64,000 nucleotides of DNA from Nioella aestuarii (GCF_050896395.1 NZ_JBPBBA010000008.1:50772-114771), one strand, 5' to 3'. Numbered from the stretch's first letter, positions 1-8,636 are shown. Made by a program: numbers and translations. Notes: generated by a model from the letters alone, not told the origin.

Positions 1-177
1 TTCACCATCCAGATGCAGATCGCCCTTCGTGGAGGCCGGGTTACGGAAGAACCGGATCCGGGATGTCACGCGCGTGGCCTTCGGGTCGAGGGTGAAGTCC
101 AGTTCCACCAGCTCGATCAGCCAATTGGGCGGTGTATAGTCGGAAAGGTGAATGGTCTGCGGGGCAGCGTCGCGCAT
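1..177 (-). CDS. pepN: aminopeptidase N, N-terminal fragment
   Basis: Only the first 59 codons lie in the window; the gene runs off the left edge. The visible protein begins MRDAAPQTIHLSDYTPPNW and continues with IELVELDFTLDPKATRVTSR. This matches the start of M1-family PepN, in which a short tail leads into the first beta strands of the N-terminal saddle domain. The zinc site (HExxH) would lie outside the window. The family consists of broad-specificity cytoplasmic zinc aminopeptidases. The start ATG is the only one in frame, and 135 bases separate it from the divergent VOC gene. The call rests on the N-terminal pattern alone. Confidence 0.8.
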   Translation of the reverse strand, partial: MRDAAPQTIHLSDYTPPNWLIELVELDFTLDPKATRVTSRIRFFRNPASTKGDLHLDGE

Positions 178-312
178 CGGGGTCTCCTGCATTGGATCAC
201 TGCAAGGTTTCGTAACGCGCGCGCAGGCGCAAGAGGCATGCTGACAGAATGCTGTCAGTAGGGGTGTGACAGACAGGGTGCATTCGATACGCTCACCTGA
301 AAGGATAAAGTG

Positions 313-690
313 ATGAGTTTCGCCCCCGCCCACACCACCGTCTGGATTGAACTGCCGATCAGTGATTTGACCGCTGCGATGGCATTTTATGCCAAGGCCA
401 CTGGCCTGAACCTGAAGCGCGAACAAATGGGCCCGAATGAAACGGCGATTTTCCAGGCCGCCGATTTCGCGAGCGGTGTCGCCGGTCATCTCTACGAGGG
501 CAAACCCGCAGGCGATGGCACTGGCCCGACGGTGCATCTGGCCACACAGGGCAAGCTGGAGGATGCCATTGGCCGCGTGACGGAGGCCGGCGGCGCCGTT
601 GTGTCACCGATCATCGAGATACCAGCAGGCCGCTTCTTCTATGCCACTGATCCCGATGGCAATTCCATCGGCCTGTTCGAGGCATCGTAA
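313..690 (+). CDS. VOC family (glyoxalase-like) protein
   Basis: A 125-residue single-module vicinal oxygen chelate protein. The beta-alpha-beta-beta-beta pattern shows as TTVWIELPISDLTAAMAFY at the start and FFYATDPDGNSIGLFEA at the end. DPDGN followed by a hydrophobic strand is the usual closing signature of bleomycin-resistance/glyoxalase folds. Family members bind metal and act as isomerases, dioxygenases or drug-binding proteins; the substrate cannot be read here. I chose the ATG at 313 because AAGGA sits eight bases upstream; a GTG one codon earlier is too close to it. Only four bases separate it from the YafY-type regulator downstream, so the two probably form one transcript. Confidence 0.85.
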   Translation: MSFAPAHTTVWIELPISDLTAAMAFYAKATGLNLKREQMGPNETAIFQAADFASGVAGHLYEGKPAGDGTGPTVHLATQGKLEDAIGRVTEAGGAVVSPIIEIPAGRFFYATDPDGNSIGLFEAS

Positions 691-694
691 CCCG

Positions 695-1384
695 ATGCGC
701 CGCGCTGACCGCCTGTTCCAGATCGTACAGCATCTTCGGGGTGGGCGGTTGGTGACGGCGCAGGCCTTGGCCGAGCGGCTGGAGGTCTCGACCCGGACGA
801 TTTATCGGGACATCGCGGACCTTCAGTCGACCGGCGTGCCCATCGATGGCGAGGCCGGGGTGGGATATGTGATGGAGGAAGGCTATGACCTGCCGCCGCT
901 CATGTTCACGCGCGATGAGGTCACCGCACTGGTTGCCGGTGCCCGGCTGATCCGGGCCTTTGGTGGCGCGGGGATGGCACGCGCGGCTGAAGAAGCGCTG
1001 GTCAAGATCGGCGCCGTCCTGCCCGAACCGGAAAGACAGCGCGCCGCCCAGGTGCAGGTCCATGCCATCGGCTGGCGCATTTCGGATGACCTTCGGGCGC
1101 TGATCGACCGATTGGAGGGCGCGGTGGACCGGTCCGTCCGGCTGTCCTTCGCCTATACCGATCAGCATGGCGCTGCGTCCCGACGTATCGTCCGCCCTCT
1201 GGGCCTTTGGTTCTGGGGCGCAAGCTGGACCCTGGTGGGCTGGTGCGAGCTGCGAGAGGATTTCCGCATGTTCCGGCTGGACCGGATGGACGCGGTCGAG
1301 GAGGGCGCTAGGTTCAAGCCAGAGCGTGGCAGGCGGCTACAGGATTTCTATCGCATGATGGAGGCGCGCGGCGACCATCCCTGA
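695..1384 (+). CDS. YafY-type HTH/WYL transcriptional regulator
   Basis: A 229-residue regulator. Residues 1-60 are a DeoR-like winged helix (RADRLFQIVQHLRGGRLVTA, then STRTIYRDIADLQ). From about 135 onward comes a WYL domain, recognisable by RRIVRPLGLWFWGASWTLVGWC and FRMFRLDRMDAV. WYL domains are thought to bind nucleic acid or small ligands and tune the DNA-binding domain. It follows the VOC gene by four bases and probably regulates that two-gene operon, a common arrangement for YafY/VOC pairs. The first ATG after the VOC stop is used because homology begins there. Confidence 0.88.
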   Translation: MRRADRLFQIVQHLRGGRLVTAQALAERLEVSTRTIYRDIADLQSTGVPIDGEAGVGYVMEEGYDLPPLMFTRDEVTALVAGARLIRAFGGAGMARAAEEALVKIGAVLPEPERQRAAQVQVHAIGWRISDDLRALIDRLEGAVDRSVRLSFAYTDQHGAASRRIVRPLGLWFWGASWTLVGWCELREDFRMFRLDRMDAVEEGARFKPERGRRLQDFYRMMEARGDHP

Positions 1385-1400
1385 GACCCCTTCCGCAGAT

Positions 1401-1415
1401 GTTCACTTTATGTTC
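1401..1415 (+). promoter_or_regulatory. LexA (SOS) box upstream of photolyase
   Basis: GTTC-ACTTTAT-GTTC is an exact match to the alphaproteobacterial LexA operator GTTC-N7-GTTC. It sits 11 bases before the photolyase ATG, where a bound repressor would block transcription or early elongation. A second exact match lies at 47497-47511. Confidence 0.6.
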
Positions 1416-1426
1416 CTATCTGGCTT

Positions 1427-2911
1427 ATGGGCACGATTCTCTGGTTCAAACGGGATTTGCGGGTTGAGGATAACCCGGCATTGGCACAGGCGGCGGCCGC
1501 AGGCGGGCCTGTTTTGCCGCTGTATGTCGTGGAGCCGGACTATTGGGCGCTGCCCGACAGCTCGGCCCGGCAATGGCGCTTCGTCGCTGAATGCCTGCAC
1601 GAGCTGCGGGGCGATCTAGGGAGCATGGGAGCGCCCCTATTGGTGCGAACAGGCGATGCGGTCGACGTATTGGACGCCTTGCGCGCCACACATGGCATCA
1701 CGCGGCTGATCAGCCACGAGGAAACTGGCAATCTCTGGACGTTCGACCGCGACCGCCGGGTTGCTGACTGGGCACGGATGCACGGCGTCGAATGGCAGGA
1801 AGTGCGGCAACCCGGCGTTAGCCGTGGGCTTGGCCACCGGCGTGGCTGGCAGGCGCGGCGCGACAAGGCGATGCGCGCACCGCTGGAGACGGTACCTTCG
1901 GGCCTGCCGCCCCACGGGCTCGATCCCGGGATAATTCCCGATGCGGCCGATCTGCGCTTGGCCTTCGATCCCTGTCCGGGGCGGCAAAAGGGTGGGCGCG
2001 CGCGGGCGCTCGACCTGCAATCGGCCTTCCTCGATCGCCGCGCGGCGGGCTACCTATCGCGCATGTCGTCACCGTTGACGGCGGGGGCCGCCTGTTCGCG
2101 CCTGTCGCCGCATCTTGCTTTTGGTACGCTGTCCATGCGCGAGGCAGTTCAGGCGGTTGACCGAAGTCGGTCCGAGGCCGGGCCAAACCGGTGTCTCAAG
2201 GGGTATGGCTCGCGGCTGGCCTGGCGCGATCATTTTATTCAAAAGCTGGAAAGCCAGCCTGATATCGAGACGCTCTGCCTGCATCCTGCCTATGAAGGGA
2301 TAAGGCCCCGTGTCCCCGATGCGGTCCGGCTGGCCGCCTGGCAGGCAGGCGAAACCGGCTTGCCTTTCGTCGATGCATGTATGCGTCAGCTGATCCATAC
2401 CGGTTGGATCAACTTTCGGATGCGGGCGATGCTGATGGCGGTTGCCAGCTATCACCTTTGGCTGGACTGGCGGGTAACGGGGCAGCATCTTGCGCGGCTG
2501 TTCACGGATTACGAGCCGGGTATTCACTGGCCGCAGGTGCAGATGCAGTCGGGCACCACGGGGATCAACACGCCGCGCATTTACAACCCGGTGAAACAGG
2601 GGCTGGATCAAGACCCGGATGGGCGCTTCATTCGACAGTGGCTGCCAGAGTTGCGGCCTGTGCCTGATGCCTTTCTGCATTGTCCCTGGGATTGGGCCGG
2701 GGCGGGGCGGTTGCTTGGCCATGCCTATCCGGTGCCAGTGGTGGAGCCCCTGAGAGCCGCCCGCGCCGCGCGTCAGCGAATCTGGGCCGTGCGGTATGCC
2801 GAGGGCTTTCGCGAAACGCGGGCCGCGCTGCTTTCGAGACATGCCGCGCCTCGACCTGAGCGACCAAGCCCGGTGCGTGTCGCCCCTCGTCAGCTTTCAT
2901 TTCCTATTTGA
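1427..2911 (+). CDS. cryptochrome/photolyase family flavoprotein
   Basis: A 494-residue member of the photolyase/cryptochrome family. Residues 1-130 form the alpha/beta antenna domain (ILWFKRDLRVEDNPALAQAA). About 200-470 is the helical FAD domain, with SRLSPHLAFGTLS, LAWRDHFIQKLE, FVDACMRQLIHTGWINFRMR and GINTPRIYNPVKQ. The family uses light to split UV photoproducts, or acts as a blue-light sensor. The segment DYEPGIHWPQVQMQSGTTG replaces the DADWASNNGGWQW-type block of classical CPD photolyases, so this is a distinct subgroup and its lesion is uncertain. An SOS box directly upstream supports a repair role. It stands alone, 42 bases after the YafY gene. Confidence 0.88.
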   Translation: MGTILWFKRDLRVEDNPALAQAAAAGGPVLPLYVVEPDYWALPDSSARQWRFVAECLHELRGDLGSMGAPLLVRTGDAVDVLDALRATHGITRLISHEETGNLWTFDRDRRVADWARMHGVEWQEVRQPGVSRGLGHRRGWQARRDKAMRAPLETVPSGLPPHGLDPGIIPDAADLRLAFDPCPGRQKGGRARALDLQSAFLDRRAAGYLSRMSSPLTAGAACSRLSPHLAFGTLSMREAVQAVDRSRSEAGPNRCLKGYGSRLAWRDHFIQKLESQPDIETLCLHPAYEGIRPRVPDAVRLAAWQAGETGLPFVDACMRQLIHTGWINFRMRAMLMAVASYHLWLDWRVTGQHLARLFTDYEPGIHWPQVQMQSGTTGINTPRIYNPVKQGLDQDPDGRFIRQWLPELRPVPDAFLHCPWDWAGAGRLLGHAYPVPVVEPLRAARAARQRIWAVRYAEGFRETRAALLSRHAAPRPERPSPVRVAPRQLSFPI

Positions 2912-2918
2912 AGGTGTT

Positions 2919-2941
2919 TTTGGTCAGAAAGTTTTACCAAA
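2919..2941. promoter_or_regulatory. inverted repeat upstream of malate synthase
   Basis: TTTGGT and ACCAAA form an inverted repeat with 11 bases between the arms, about 90 bases before glcB. The geometry suits an operator, but six-base arms also arise by chance; no regulator is identified. Confidence 0.25.
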
Positions 2942-3030
2942 GTTGTTGCCTATAGGAAACTTCCGCTCTAGATCATATCGAGACGGCATGCGAATGCATA
3001 CGCACCGGGACGTTCAAGAGGGATTTGGCC

Positions 3031-5127
3031 ATGACAACGCGCAGCGACAAACACGGGCTTCAGGTGGATGATCGCCTTGTGGCGTTTATTGAGACACGCG
3101 CCTTGCCGGGGACCGGGGTGTCGGCCGAAGACTTCTGGTCAGGTTTTTCTGCGGTGGTACATGACCTTGGGCCAAAAAACCGGGCCTTGCTGGAAAAGCG
3201 CGAAGAGATCCAGGCTCAGGTAGATGCCTGGCATGTGAACCGGCGCGGCCAGCCTCATGATCAGAAAGCCTACACAGCGTTTCTGCAAGAGATCGGCTAT
3301 CTGGTGCCGGAAGGCCCCGATTTTATGCTGGAAACCAGCGCGACCGACCCCGAAATCGCGGCGGTTCCCGGCCCGCAACTGGTGGTCCCGATCATGAACG
3401 CGCGCTTTGCGTTGAACGCGGCAAATGCCCGTTGGGGCAGCCTGTATGATGCGCTTTATGGCACCGATGCCATGGGTGATTTGCCGGCGGGTAAAGGCTA
3501 TGACGCGGCGCGCGGCGCGCGGGTTATTGCCTGGGCCAAGGACTTTCTCGATGGCGCAGTTCCGGTAGAGGGCGGCTGGTCCTCCGTCACGGATATGGCG
3601 GCGCTGACAGGTCATCCACAGTTTGTCGGAACCTCTGCCGGCGGTGTAGAATATGTTTTCAAGAACAATGGCCTGCACATCCGTGTTAAAGTAGATTCAA
3701 GCAGCCCGATCGGGGCATCGGACCCGGCGGGCATCTCCGATGTGATCTTGGAATCCGCGCTGTCCACCATCATGGATTGTGAAGACTCTGTTGCTGCCGT
3801 GGACGCAGAAGACAAGGTGTTGGCCTATTCCAACTGGCTGGGCCTGATGAAGGGTGACCTGACCGAGGAGGTCAGCAAGGGCAGCAAGAGTTTCACCCGT
3901 GCGCTGAACCCGGATGTGAGCGTTGTGACACCTTCAGGTGAGACATTGGTGCTCAAGGGCCGGTCGCTGATGCTGGTGCGCAATGTAGGCCACCTGATGA
4001 CCAACCCTGCGATCCTCGACCGCGACGGTCTGGAAGTCGGGGAAGGGTTGATGGATGCGATGGTGACAACGCTTGTCGCCATGCATGACCTTGGCAAGCC
4101 GGGCGGCAATTCCGTGACCGGATCGGTCTACGTTGTGAAGCCCAAGATGCACGGGCCGGAAGAGGTGGAATTTGCAGACGAGATCTTCACACGCGTCGAG
4201 GCCGCACTGGGCCTGCCGCACTACACGGTGAAGCTGGGGATCATGGACGAGGAACGGCGCACGTCAGCCAATCTCAAGGAATGCATCCGGGCCGCCAAGA
4301 ACCGGGTGGCGTTCATCAATACGGGCTTCCTTGACCGCACTGGCGACGAGATTCACACCAGCATGGAAGCCGGGCCGATGCTGCCCAAGGGTGAGATGAA
4401 ATCGACCCCCTGGATCGCCTCCTACGAGGATCGCAATGTCGATATCGGACTGGCGTGCGGATTGCAGGGTAAGGCACAGATCGGCAAGGGCATGTGGGCG
4501 ATGCCCGACATGATGCATGCGATGCTGGAGGCCAAGATCGGCCACCCACAATCTGGCGCGAACTGCGCCTGGGTTCCGTCGCCCACGGCGGCCACGCTGC
4601 ATGCCACGCATTACCATAAGGTCGACGTGCTGGCCCGGCAGGAAGAGATCAAGTCAGGCGGCGCGCGCGGCACGCTGGCGGATCTGCTGACCATTCCCGT
4701 GATGGAGGGGCGCAATCTGTCCGATGAAGAGGTCACGCAGGAAATCGAGAACAACGCGCAGGGCATTCTGGGCTATGTGGTTCGGTGGGTCGACCAGGGC
4801 GTCGGCTGTTCAAAAGTGCCCGATATTCACGATGTGGGCCTGATGGAAGATCGCGCAACTTGCCGGATTTCGTCCCAGGCGCTGGCCAACTGGCTGCATC
4901 ACGGCGTGGTCAGCGAAGCGCGCGTGATGGCGGCGATGAAGAAAATGGCCGAGGTGGTGGACCGTCAGAATGCGGGCGATGCGAACTATCGTCCGATGGC
5001 GCCGGGCTTTGACGGAATTGCCTTCAAGGCAGCCTGCGATCTGGTGTTTGAAGGGCGTGTTCAGCCCTCTGGCTACACGGAACCGGTTTTGCATCGGCGG
5101 CGGTTGGAACTGAAGGGCTCTGCCTGA
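3031..5127 (+). CDS. glcB: malate synthase G
   Basis: A 698-residue cytoplasmic enzyme that condenses glyoxylate with acetyl-CoA to give malate, the last step of glycolate and glyoxylate use. Length fits the G isoform (about 720) and not the A isoform (about 530). Diagnostic stretches are CEDSVAAVDAEDKVLAYSNW (active-site aspartates and glutamates), MHDLGKPGGNSVTGSVYVVK, ERRTSANLKECIRAAKNRV and GANCAWVPSPTAATLHATHY. I use the ATG at 3031, seven bases after an AGAGGGA ribosome site; a TTG two codons earlier is less likely. A GlcG-like gene follows after 112 bases, as in glycolate loci. No glcDEF or isocitrate lyase is in the window. Confidence 0.96.
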   Translation: MTTRSDKHGLQVDDRLVAFIETRALPGTGVSAEDFWSGFSAVVHDLGPKNRALLEKREEIQAQVDAWHVNRRGQPHDQKAYTAFLQEIGYLVPEGPDFMLETSATDPEIAAVPGPQLVVPIMNARFALNAANARWGSLYDALYGTDAMGDLPAGKGYDAARGARVIAWAKDFLDGAVPVEGGWSSVTDMAALTGHPQFVGTSAGGVEYVFKNNGLHIRVKVDSSSPIGASDPAGISDVILESALSTIMDCEDSVAAVDAEDKVLAYSNWLGLMKGDLTEEVSKGSKSFTRALNPDVSVVTPSGETLVLKGRSLMLVRNVGHLMTNPAILDRDGLEVGEGLMDAMVTTLVAMHDLGKPGGNSVTGSVYVVKPKMHGPEEVEFADEIFTRVEAALGLPHYTVKLGIMDEERRTSANLKECIRAAKNRVAFINTGFLDRTGDEIHTSMEAGPMLPKGEMKSTPWIASYEDRNVDIGLACGLQGKAQIGKGMWAMPDMMHAMLEAKIGHPQSGANCAWVPSPTAATLHATHYHKVDVLARQEEIKSGGARGTLADLLTIPVMEGRNLSDEEVTQEIENNAQGILGYVVRWVDQGVGCSKVPDIHDVGLMEDRATCRISSQALANWLHHGVVSEARVMAAMKKMAEVVDRQNAGDANYRPMAPGFDGIAFKAACDLVFEGRVQPSGYTEPVLHRRRLELKGSA

Positions 5128-5157
5128 GAGGACTTGCCTGTGGCAGGTGTTCCAGTT

Positions 5158-5184
5158 GAGTATTTTTGCCAAGAAGAATGGGCA
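5158..5184 (+). repeat. dispersed intergenic repeat, copy 1
   Basis: GAGTATTTTTGCCAAGAAGA followed by ATGGGCA lies in the gap between glcB and the GlcG-like gene. A close relative (GAGTATTTGGACCAAGAAGA, then AGGGCA) occurs at 48824-48849. Each copy is followed within about 50 bases by GTTAACCTTAA or its complement. From memory, sequences of this type recur in Rhodobacterales intergenic regions; their function is unknown to me. Confidence 0.5.
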
Positions 5185-5239
5185 TCCGGGCAGTCCCTGA
5201 CGGGACCGGGCACACCGTTAACCTTAATGGAACGTTGAC

Positions 5240-5662
5240 ATGATCACACTCGACCAAGCGAAGACAATGGTGCGCGTGGCGCGCGAGAAGGGCAGCGAGT
5301 TGGGCCTGAAGCCGCTTTCGGTGGCGGTGCTGGATGCGGGTGGGCATCTGCTCGCGTTTGAGCGCGAAGATGGGGCCAGCCCGGGCCGGTTCGAAATCGC
5401 CCGCGGCAAAGCCTATGGTGCTGTGATGCTGGGAATGCCGGGTAGCGCGCAGATGGCGCGGGCCGAGGATCAGGCTTATTTCATGGCTGCCGCGAACGGC
5501 GCCTTCGGCGGCAAGGTTGTGCCGGTGCCGGGCGGCGTTCTGGTCAAGGACGCCTCTGGCGAGGTGATCGGAGCCGTGGGTGTCACAGGCGATACGTCTG
5601 ACAATGACGCCAAGGCTGCAATGGCCGGGATCGAGGCAGCGGGGCTTATCGGGGTCGCATAA
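5240..5662 (+). CDS. GlcG/HbpS-family heme-binding-like protein
   Basis: A 140-residue single-domain protein of the GlcG/HbpS (DUF336) family. The pattern is ITLDQAKTMVRVAREKGSEL, then SVAVLDAGGHLLAFEREDGA, then VPVPGGVLVKDASGEVIGAV and VTGDTSDNDAKAAMAGIEAAG. Some family members bind heme or corrinoids; GlcG itself is encoded with glycolate oxidase and malate synthase but its role is unproven. Its place 112 bases after glcB supports the glycolate/glyoxylate link. No signal peptide is visible, so it is probably cytoplasmic. I keep the symbol blank because the family is broad. Confidence 0.85.
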   Translation: MITLDQAKTMVRVAREKGSELGLKPLSVAVLDAGGHLLAFEREDGASPGRFEIARGKAYGAVMLGMPGSAQMARAEDQAYFMAAANGAFGGKVVPVPGGVLVKDASGEVIGAVGVTGDTSDNDAKAAMAGIEAAGLIGVA

Positions 5663-5777
5663 GCGCCTCAATATCAGGCAGCGCACAATCCGCGTGGGAT
5701 CTGTGCGCTGACGCCGCTTTCCTCGCTGGACGAGGCGGCTTATATGCTTGGGAAAGCGCTGGAAACAGAGGATCCCC

Positions 5778-6557
5778 ATGCAGCGACCGGTCATCGGCAT
5801 TATCGGCAACCATCACCTGATCAATGATCAGTATCCGACCCATGCAGGCGGCACGATGAATTCCGAGGCGATTGCCGAGGTGGCTGACTGCGTGCCCCTG
5901 CTGATCCCGGCTGATCCGAGGTATGCATCCACGGCCGAACTGCTGGAAATCTTCGATGGGTTTCTGTTCACCGGCGGGCGGCCAAATGTCCACCCCGAGG
6001 AATATGGCGAAGACCCCACCGAGGCGCATGGCGCGTTCGATCGCTGCCGGGATGCTGTCAGCCTGCCACTTATTCGCGCTTGCGTGGACAGGGGTCAGCC
6101 CATTCTGGGCGTTTGCCGGGGATTTCAGGAGGTGAACGTCGCCATGGGCGGAACGCTCTACCCCGAGATTCGCGACCTACCGGGGCGGATGAACCATCGG
6201 ATGCCTCCTGACGGGTCGCTGGAGGAGAAGTTTGCCCTGCGCCATAGCGTTTCCTTCACCGAGGGCGGGCCGTTTCACCAACTGCTTGGTGCGCGCGAGG
6301 TGATGACCAACACGCTGCACGGGCAGGGGATCAAGCGCGCTGGCGCGCGGGTTGTGATTGACGGGCAGGCGCCCGACGGCACGCCGGAAGCAATCTATAT
6401 CGCCGATGCGCCAGGCTTTACCCTGTCGGTTCAGTGGCACCCAGAGTACCGGGCTGCGGAAGACCCGGTCTCGCGGCCCTTGTTTGAAGCTTTCGGACGC
6501 GCCGCACGGGCCTGGGCTGATGGGAAGCGCACGGTTCCGGTCAAGGGCGTGGCGTAA
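5778..6557 (+). CDS. class I glutamine amidotransferase-like gamma-glutamyl hydrolase (PuuD-like)
   Basis: A 259-residue protein of the peptidase C26 group. The nucleophile is Cys113 in ILGVCRGFQEVNVAMGG, and the catalytic His-Glu pair lies in SVQWHPEYR. FTGGRPNVHPEEYG is the typical early loop. Family enzymes cleave gamma-glutamyl amides, for example gamma-glutamyl-GABA in putrescine breakdown. No other polyamine genes are nearby, so the substrate is open. The ATG at 5778 follows a GAGGA ribosome site. The gene converges on the DUF4386 gene, with a 17-base overlap of their 3' ends. Confidence 0.88.
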   Translation: MQRPVIGIIGNHHLINDQYPTHAGGTMNSEAIAEVADCVPLLIPADPRYASTAELLEIFDGFLFTGGRPNVHPEEYGEDPTEAHGAFDRCRDAVSLPLIRACVDRGQPILGVCRGFQEVNVAMGGTLYPEIRDLPGRMNHRMPPDGSLEEKFALRHSVSFTEGGPFHQLLGAREVMTNTLHGQGIKRAGARVVIDGQAPDGTPEAIYIADAPGFTLSVQWHPEYRAAEDPVSRPLFEAFGRAARAWADGKRTVPVKGVA

Positions 6558-7221
6558 ACGCCTGCGCTGCGCGAAGAAGAAGCCACAGACAGAAGGCAAG
6601 CTCGGCCAATAGTGGAACCACATAGGCTGGTTCGAAAGCCGCAACGCCCCCCGGAGCGATGATGCGCAGCGCAGCACCCGCGACATAGACCGGTGCCGCG
6701 CCTGCCATAAGCCAGCCGATCCAGCGGGGCAGGCCAGGCGATTGTAGCAGGATCAGCGCCAGCAACCCGCAAGAAACGCCGAAGAAAGCCAAGCCAAGAT
6801 CATAGCCCTGCGCTTGTAGCAAAAGGTTTGCCAAACTCAGCGCCTCGCGCCCCGGCAGATCACCAGGCAGGGTCAGCAGCGTCAAAGCCATGGTCTGGTT
6901 GAACAGGTTCGCACCCAGGATCGCCGCCTGAACCATGCGAAAGGCGCTCATCAGGGCCGCAAGAACCGGGCTGATCGGCGCAAAGAGCAGGTAGAGCAGG
7001 AAGGCCAGAGCCACATCTGACAGGATCATCACCAGATCGAGCAACAATGACAGCCGAAATCCCGTCATGTTCGCGCTGATATTGGTGGCGGTTTGCAGGG
7101 CGTTGTCGGGGGCCAGCAGGGGGCCACGCAACAGCAACTCGGAACTTAGCCCCGTGACGATGATCACGAGGTAGAGCAAGCCCGCAGCTTTGGCGAGACG
7201 AAACAGAATGGGGCGGGGCAT
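6541..7221 (-). CDS. DUF4386-type integral membrane protein
   Basis: A 226-residue hydrophobic protein with about six predicted spans, starting ILFRLAKAAGLLYLVIIVTG and ending in LLAELAFCLWLLLRAAQ. The length, span number and motifs such as RLSLLLDLVMILSDVALAFL and FRMVQAAILGANLFNQ fit the DUF4386 family, whose function is unknown. The ATG at 7221 has AAGGA seven bases upstream, so I prefer it to the in-frame TTG at 7239. No operon partner is visible. Confidence 0.8.
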   Translation of the reverse strand: MPRPILFRLAKAAGLLYLVIIVTGLSSELLLRGPLLAPDNALQTATNISANMTGFRLSLLLDLVMILSDVALAFLLYLLFAPISPVLAALMSAFRMVQAAILGANLFNQTMALTLLTLPGDLPGREALSLANLLLQAQGYDLGLAFFGVSCGLLALILLQSPGLPRWIGWLMAGAAPVYVAGAALRIIAPGGVAAFEPAYVVPLLAELAFCLWLLLRAAQAFTPRP

Positions 7222-7339
7222 GACGGCATCCTTTGGCAAATGTGGATCAGATGCCCCAGGGTCTACGCCCCATCACGTCATACGTTAATTGCTGAAATTC
7301 GTCATCATACCATGCATAAATGCATGACACGCACGTCTT

Positions 7340-7522
7340 TCAGGTTGATTTTGGACCGCGTAACTCTTTGATATGCCCACGGATCGCGCGCCATTTTTCG
7401 GCTTCAGCGGTGTTTCCGGCTGTCTCTTCCGCAATTGCCTTTTGGGCGGCCTCCGCCTCGGCTTTGTCGCCATGCGCATTATAGAGCGCGTGGGCATATT
7501 GGATCAGATCACTTGTTCCCAT
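7340..7522 (-). CDS. small conserved hypothetical protein (60 aa)
   Basis: A 60-residue soluble protein, MGTSDLIQYAHALYNAHGDK followed by an Ala/Glu-rich helical middle and a basic end (RAIRGHIKELRGPK). A perfect AGGAGG lies eight bases before the ATG at 7522, which fixes the start well. Amino acid composition suggests two or three helices. The function is unknown. It is separated from the FliG-like gene upstream by 79 bases and may be co-transcribed with it. Confidence 0.65.
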   Translation of the reverse strand: MGTSDLIQYAHALYNAHGDKAEAEAAQKAIAEETAGNTAEAEKWRAIRGHIKELRGPKST

Positions 7523-7601
7523 GTCAGTTTCCTCCTGTTTGGGGATCGCTGCGGGTGGGGAGGACATGGTGTGCCGGGATGCCGTTTCGGTCAAGTCATC
7601 C

Positions 7602-8636
7602 CTAATCTTCCGGCTCGATCAGGCGGATTTCGCCGCTATCGGCTAGTTTGCGGATCGCGCTCACAAGTTCTGCCATCGCGGCCTCCCCCTCGGGGCCGCG
7701 TATCTTGCCGCGTGCCTCTGCGTCGTCGCGCAGCTGTTCGGCCATGCGTTTGGACATGTTTTCCAACAGAAATTCAACGGCGAGCGGCGCGGCCTCCATC
7801 GCGGCGGCAAGAGCCACGACAGTGGTTTCGGCATCAAGCGCGCGCATGACCTTTGGCACGTCCTTTTGGTCCAACCGTCTGGGGATGTGTTCAAAGGTAA
7901 AGATCGCCTTGCGCACCAGACCGGCAAAGTCCGCATCGGTGCTATCCAGCCCCTCCAGCACCTTGTTGCGGGTTGCCGTTGCGGCGGCGTTCAGGATTGC
8001 GCCCACCCGATCTGCCGGGGGGCTTGCGAAGGCTTTGCTCGGCTGTGCCTGCAATTGGTCGAACAGGGACCGGCCGACGCGCGCGATGGTCTCTTCCCCG
8101 ATGGACGAGGTCAACGCCACTGCATGGGCAACCACATGGGCCCGATCCTCTGGCAATTCGGCCAACAGGGCGGCGGCTTTCGCAACCGGTAATTTGGATA
8201 GCAGGATAGCGCAGACTTCGGCGCTTTCACTGGATAGTAGGGTTTTCAAGCGGTCTGGGTCAGCCGCGGCAATGCGGCGCCAGGGATCGGGCGGGCTATA
8301 GCCCTCTGCCAGGTCCGTCAGTCTTTCACGCGCTTCATCCGACAGGTGATCGCGCACCATGTCGAGCGCGCCCGCGACGCTGCCGGGAAAGGTTAGGCCG
8401 AGCGTGTCGAGCGCATGGGCGAATTCACGCGCCACGGCGGATAAGGTATCACGGTCGATCGGGCCGAGCCCGGCCAGCCGCCGAACCAACGCCTCCTGCT
8501 GGCGCAGGGACAAGCCCGTCAGCCTTGGCATCGCTCCTTCGGACAGTAACAGCCGCACGATCACCGCAGCCTTGTCGGCATTCGACATCTGCAAAGGCGG
8601 CGCTGGTGCGTCCACAAATCGTTCTGTCAATTGCAT
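7602..8636 (-). CDS. FliG-like flagellar motor switch protein
   Basis: A 344-residue protein with the three-part FliG layout. The N-terminal part reads SNADKAAVIVRLLLSEGA, the middle repeats helical ARM-like units (ILLSKLPVAKAAALLAELPE), and the C-terminal torque domain shows FTFEHIPRRLDQKDVPKVMR and LLENMSKRMAEQLRDDAEAR. FliG sits on the MS ring and couples stator ions to rotation. No other flagellar gene is in the window, so this may be the main copy away from its operon or a second homologue. I use the ATG at 8636; a GTG at 8660 is possible. Confidence 0.75.
   Translation of the reverse strand: MQLTERFVDAPAPPLQMSNADKAAVIVRLLLSEGAMPRLTGLSLRQQEALVRRLAGLGPIDRDTLSAVAREFAHALDTLGLTFPGSVAGALDMVRDHLSDEARERLTDLAEGYSPPDPWRRIAAADPDRLKTLLSSESAEVCAILLSKLPVAKAAALLAELPEDRAHVVAHAVALTSSIGEETIARVGRSLFDQLQAQPSKAFASPPADRVGAILNAAATATRNKVLEGLDSTDADFAGLVRKAIFTFEHIPRRLDQKDVPKVMRALDAETTVVALAAAMEAAPLAVEFLLENMSKRMAEQLRDDAEARGKIRGPEGEAAMAELVSAIRKLADSGEIRLIEPED

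Noticed and set aside
5808..5832. TGATCA repeats resembling an FNR site
   Set aside because: It lies inside the amidotransferase coding region and does not match TTGAT-N4-ATCAA.
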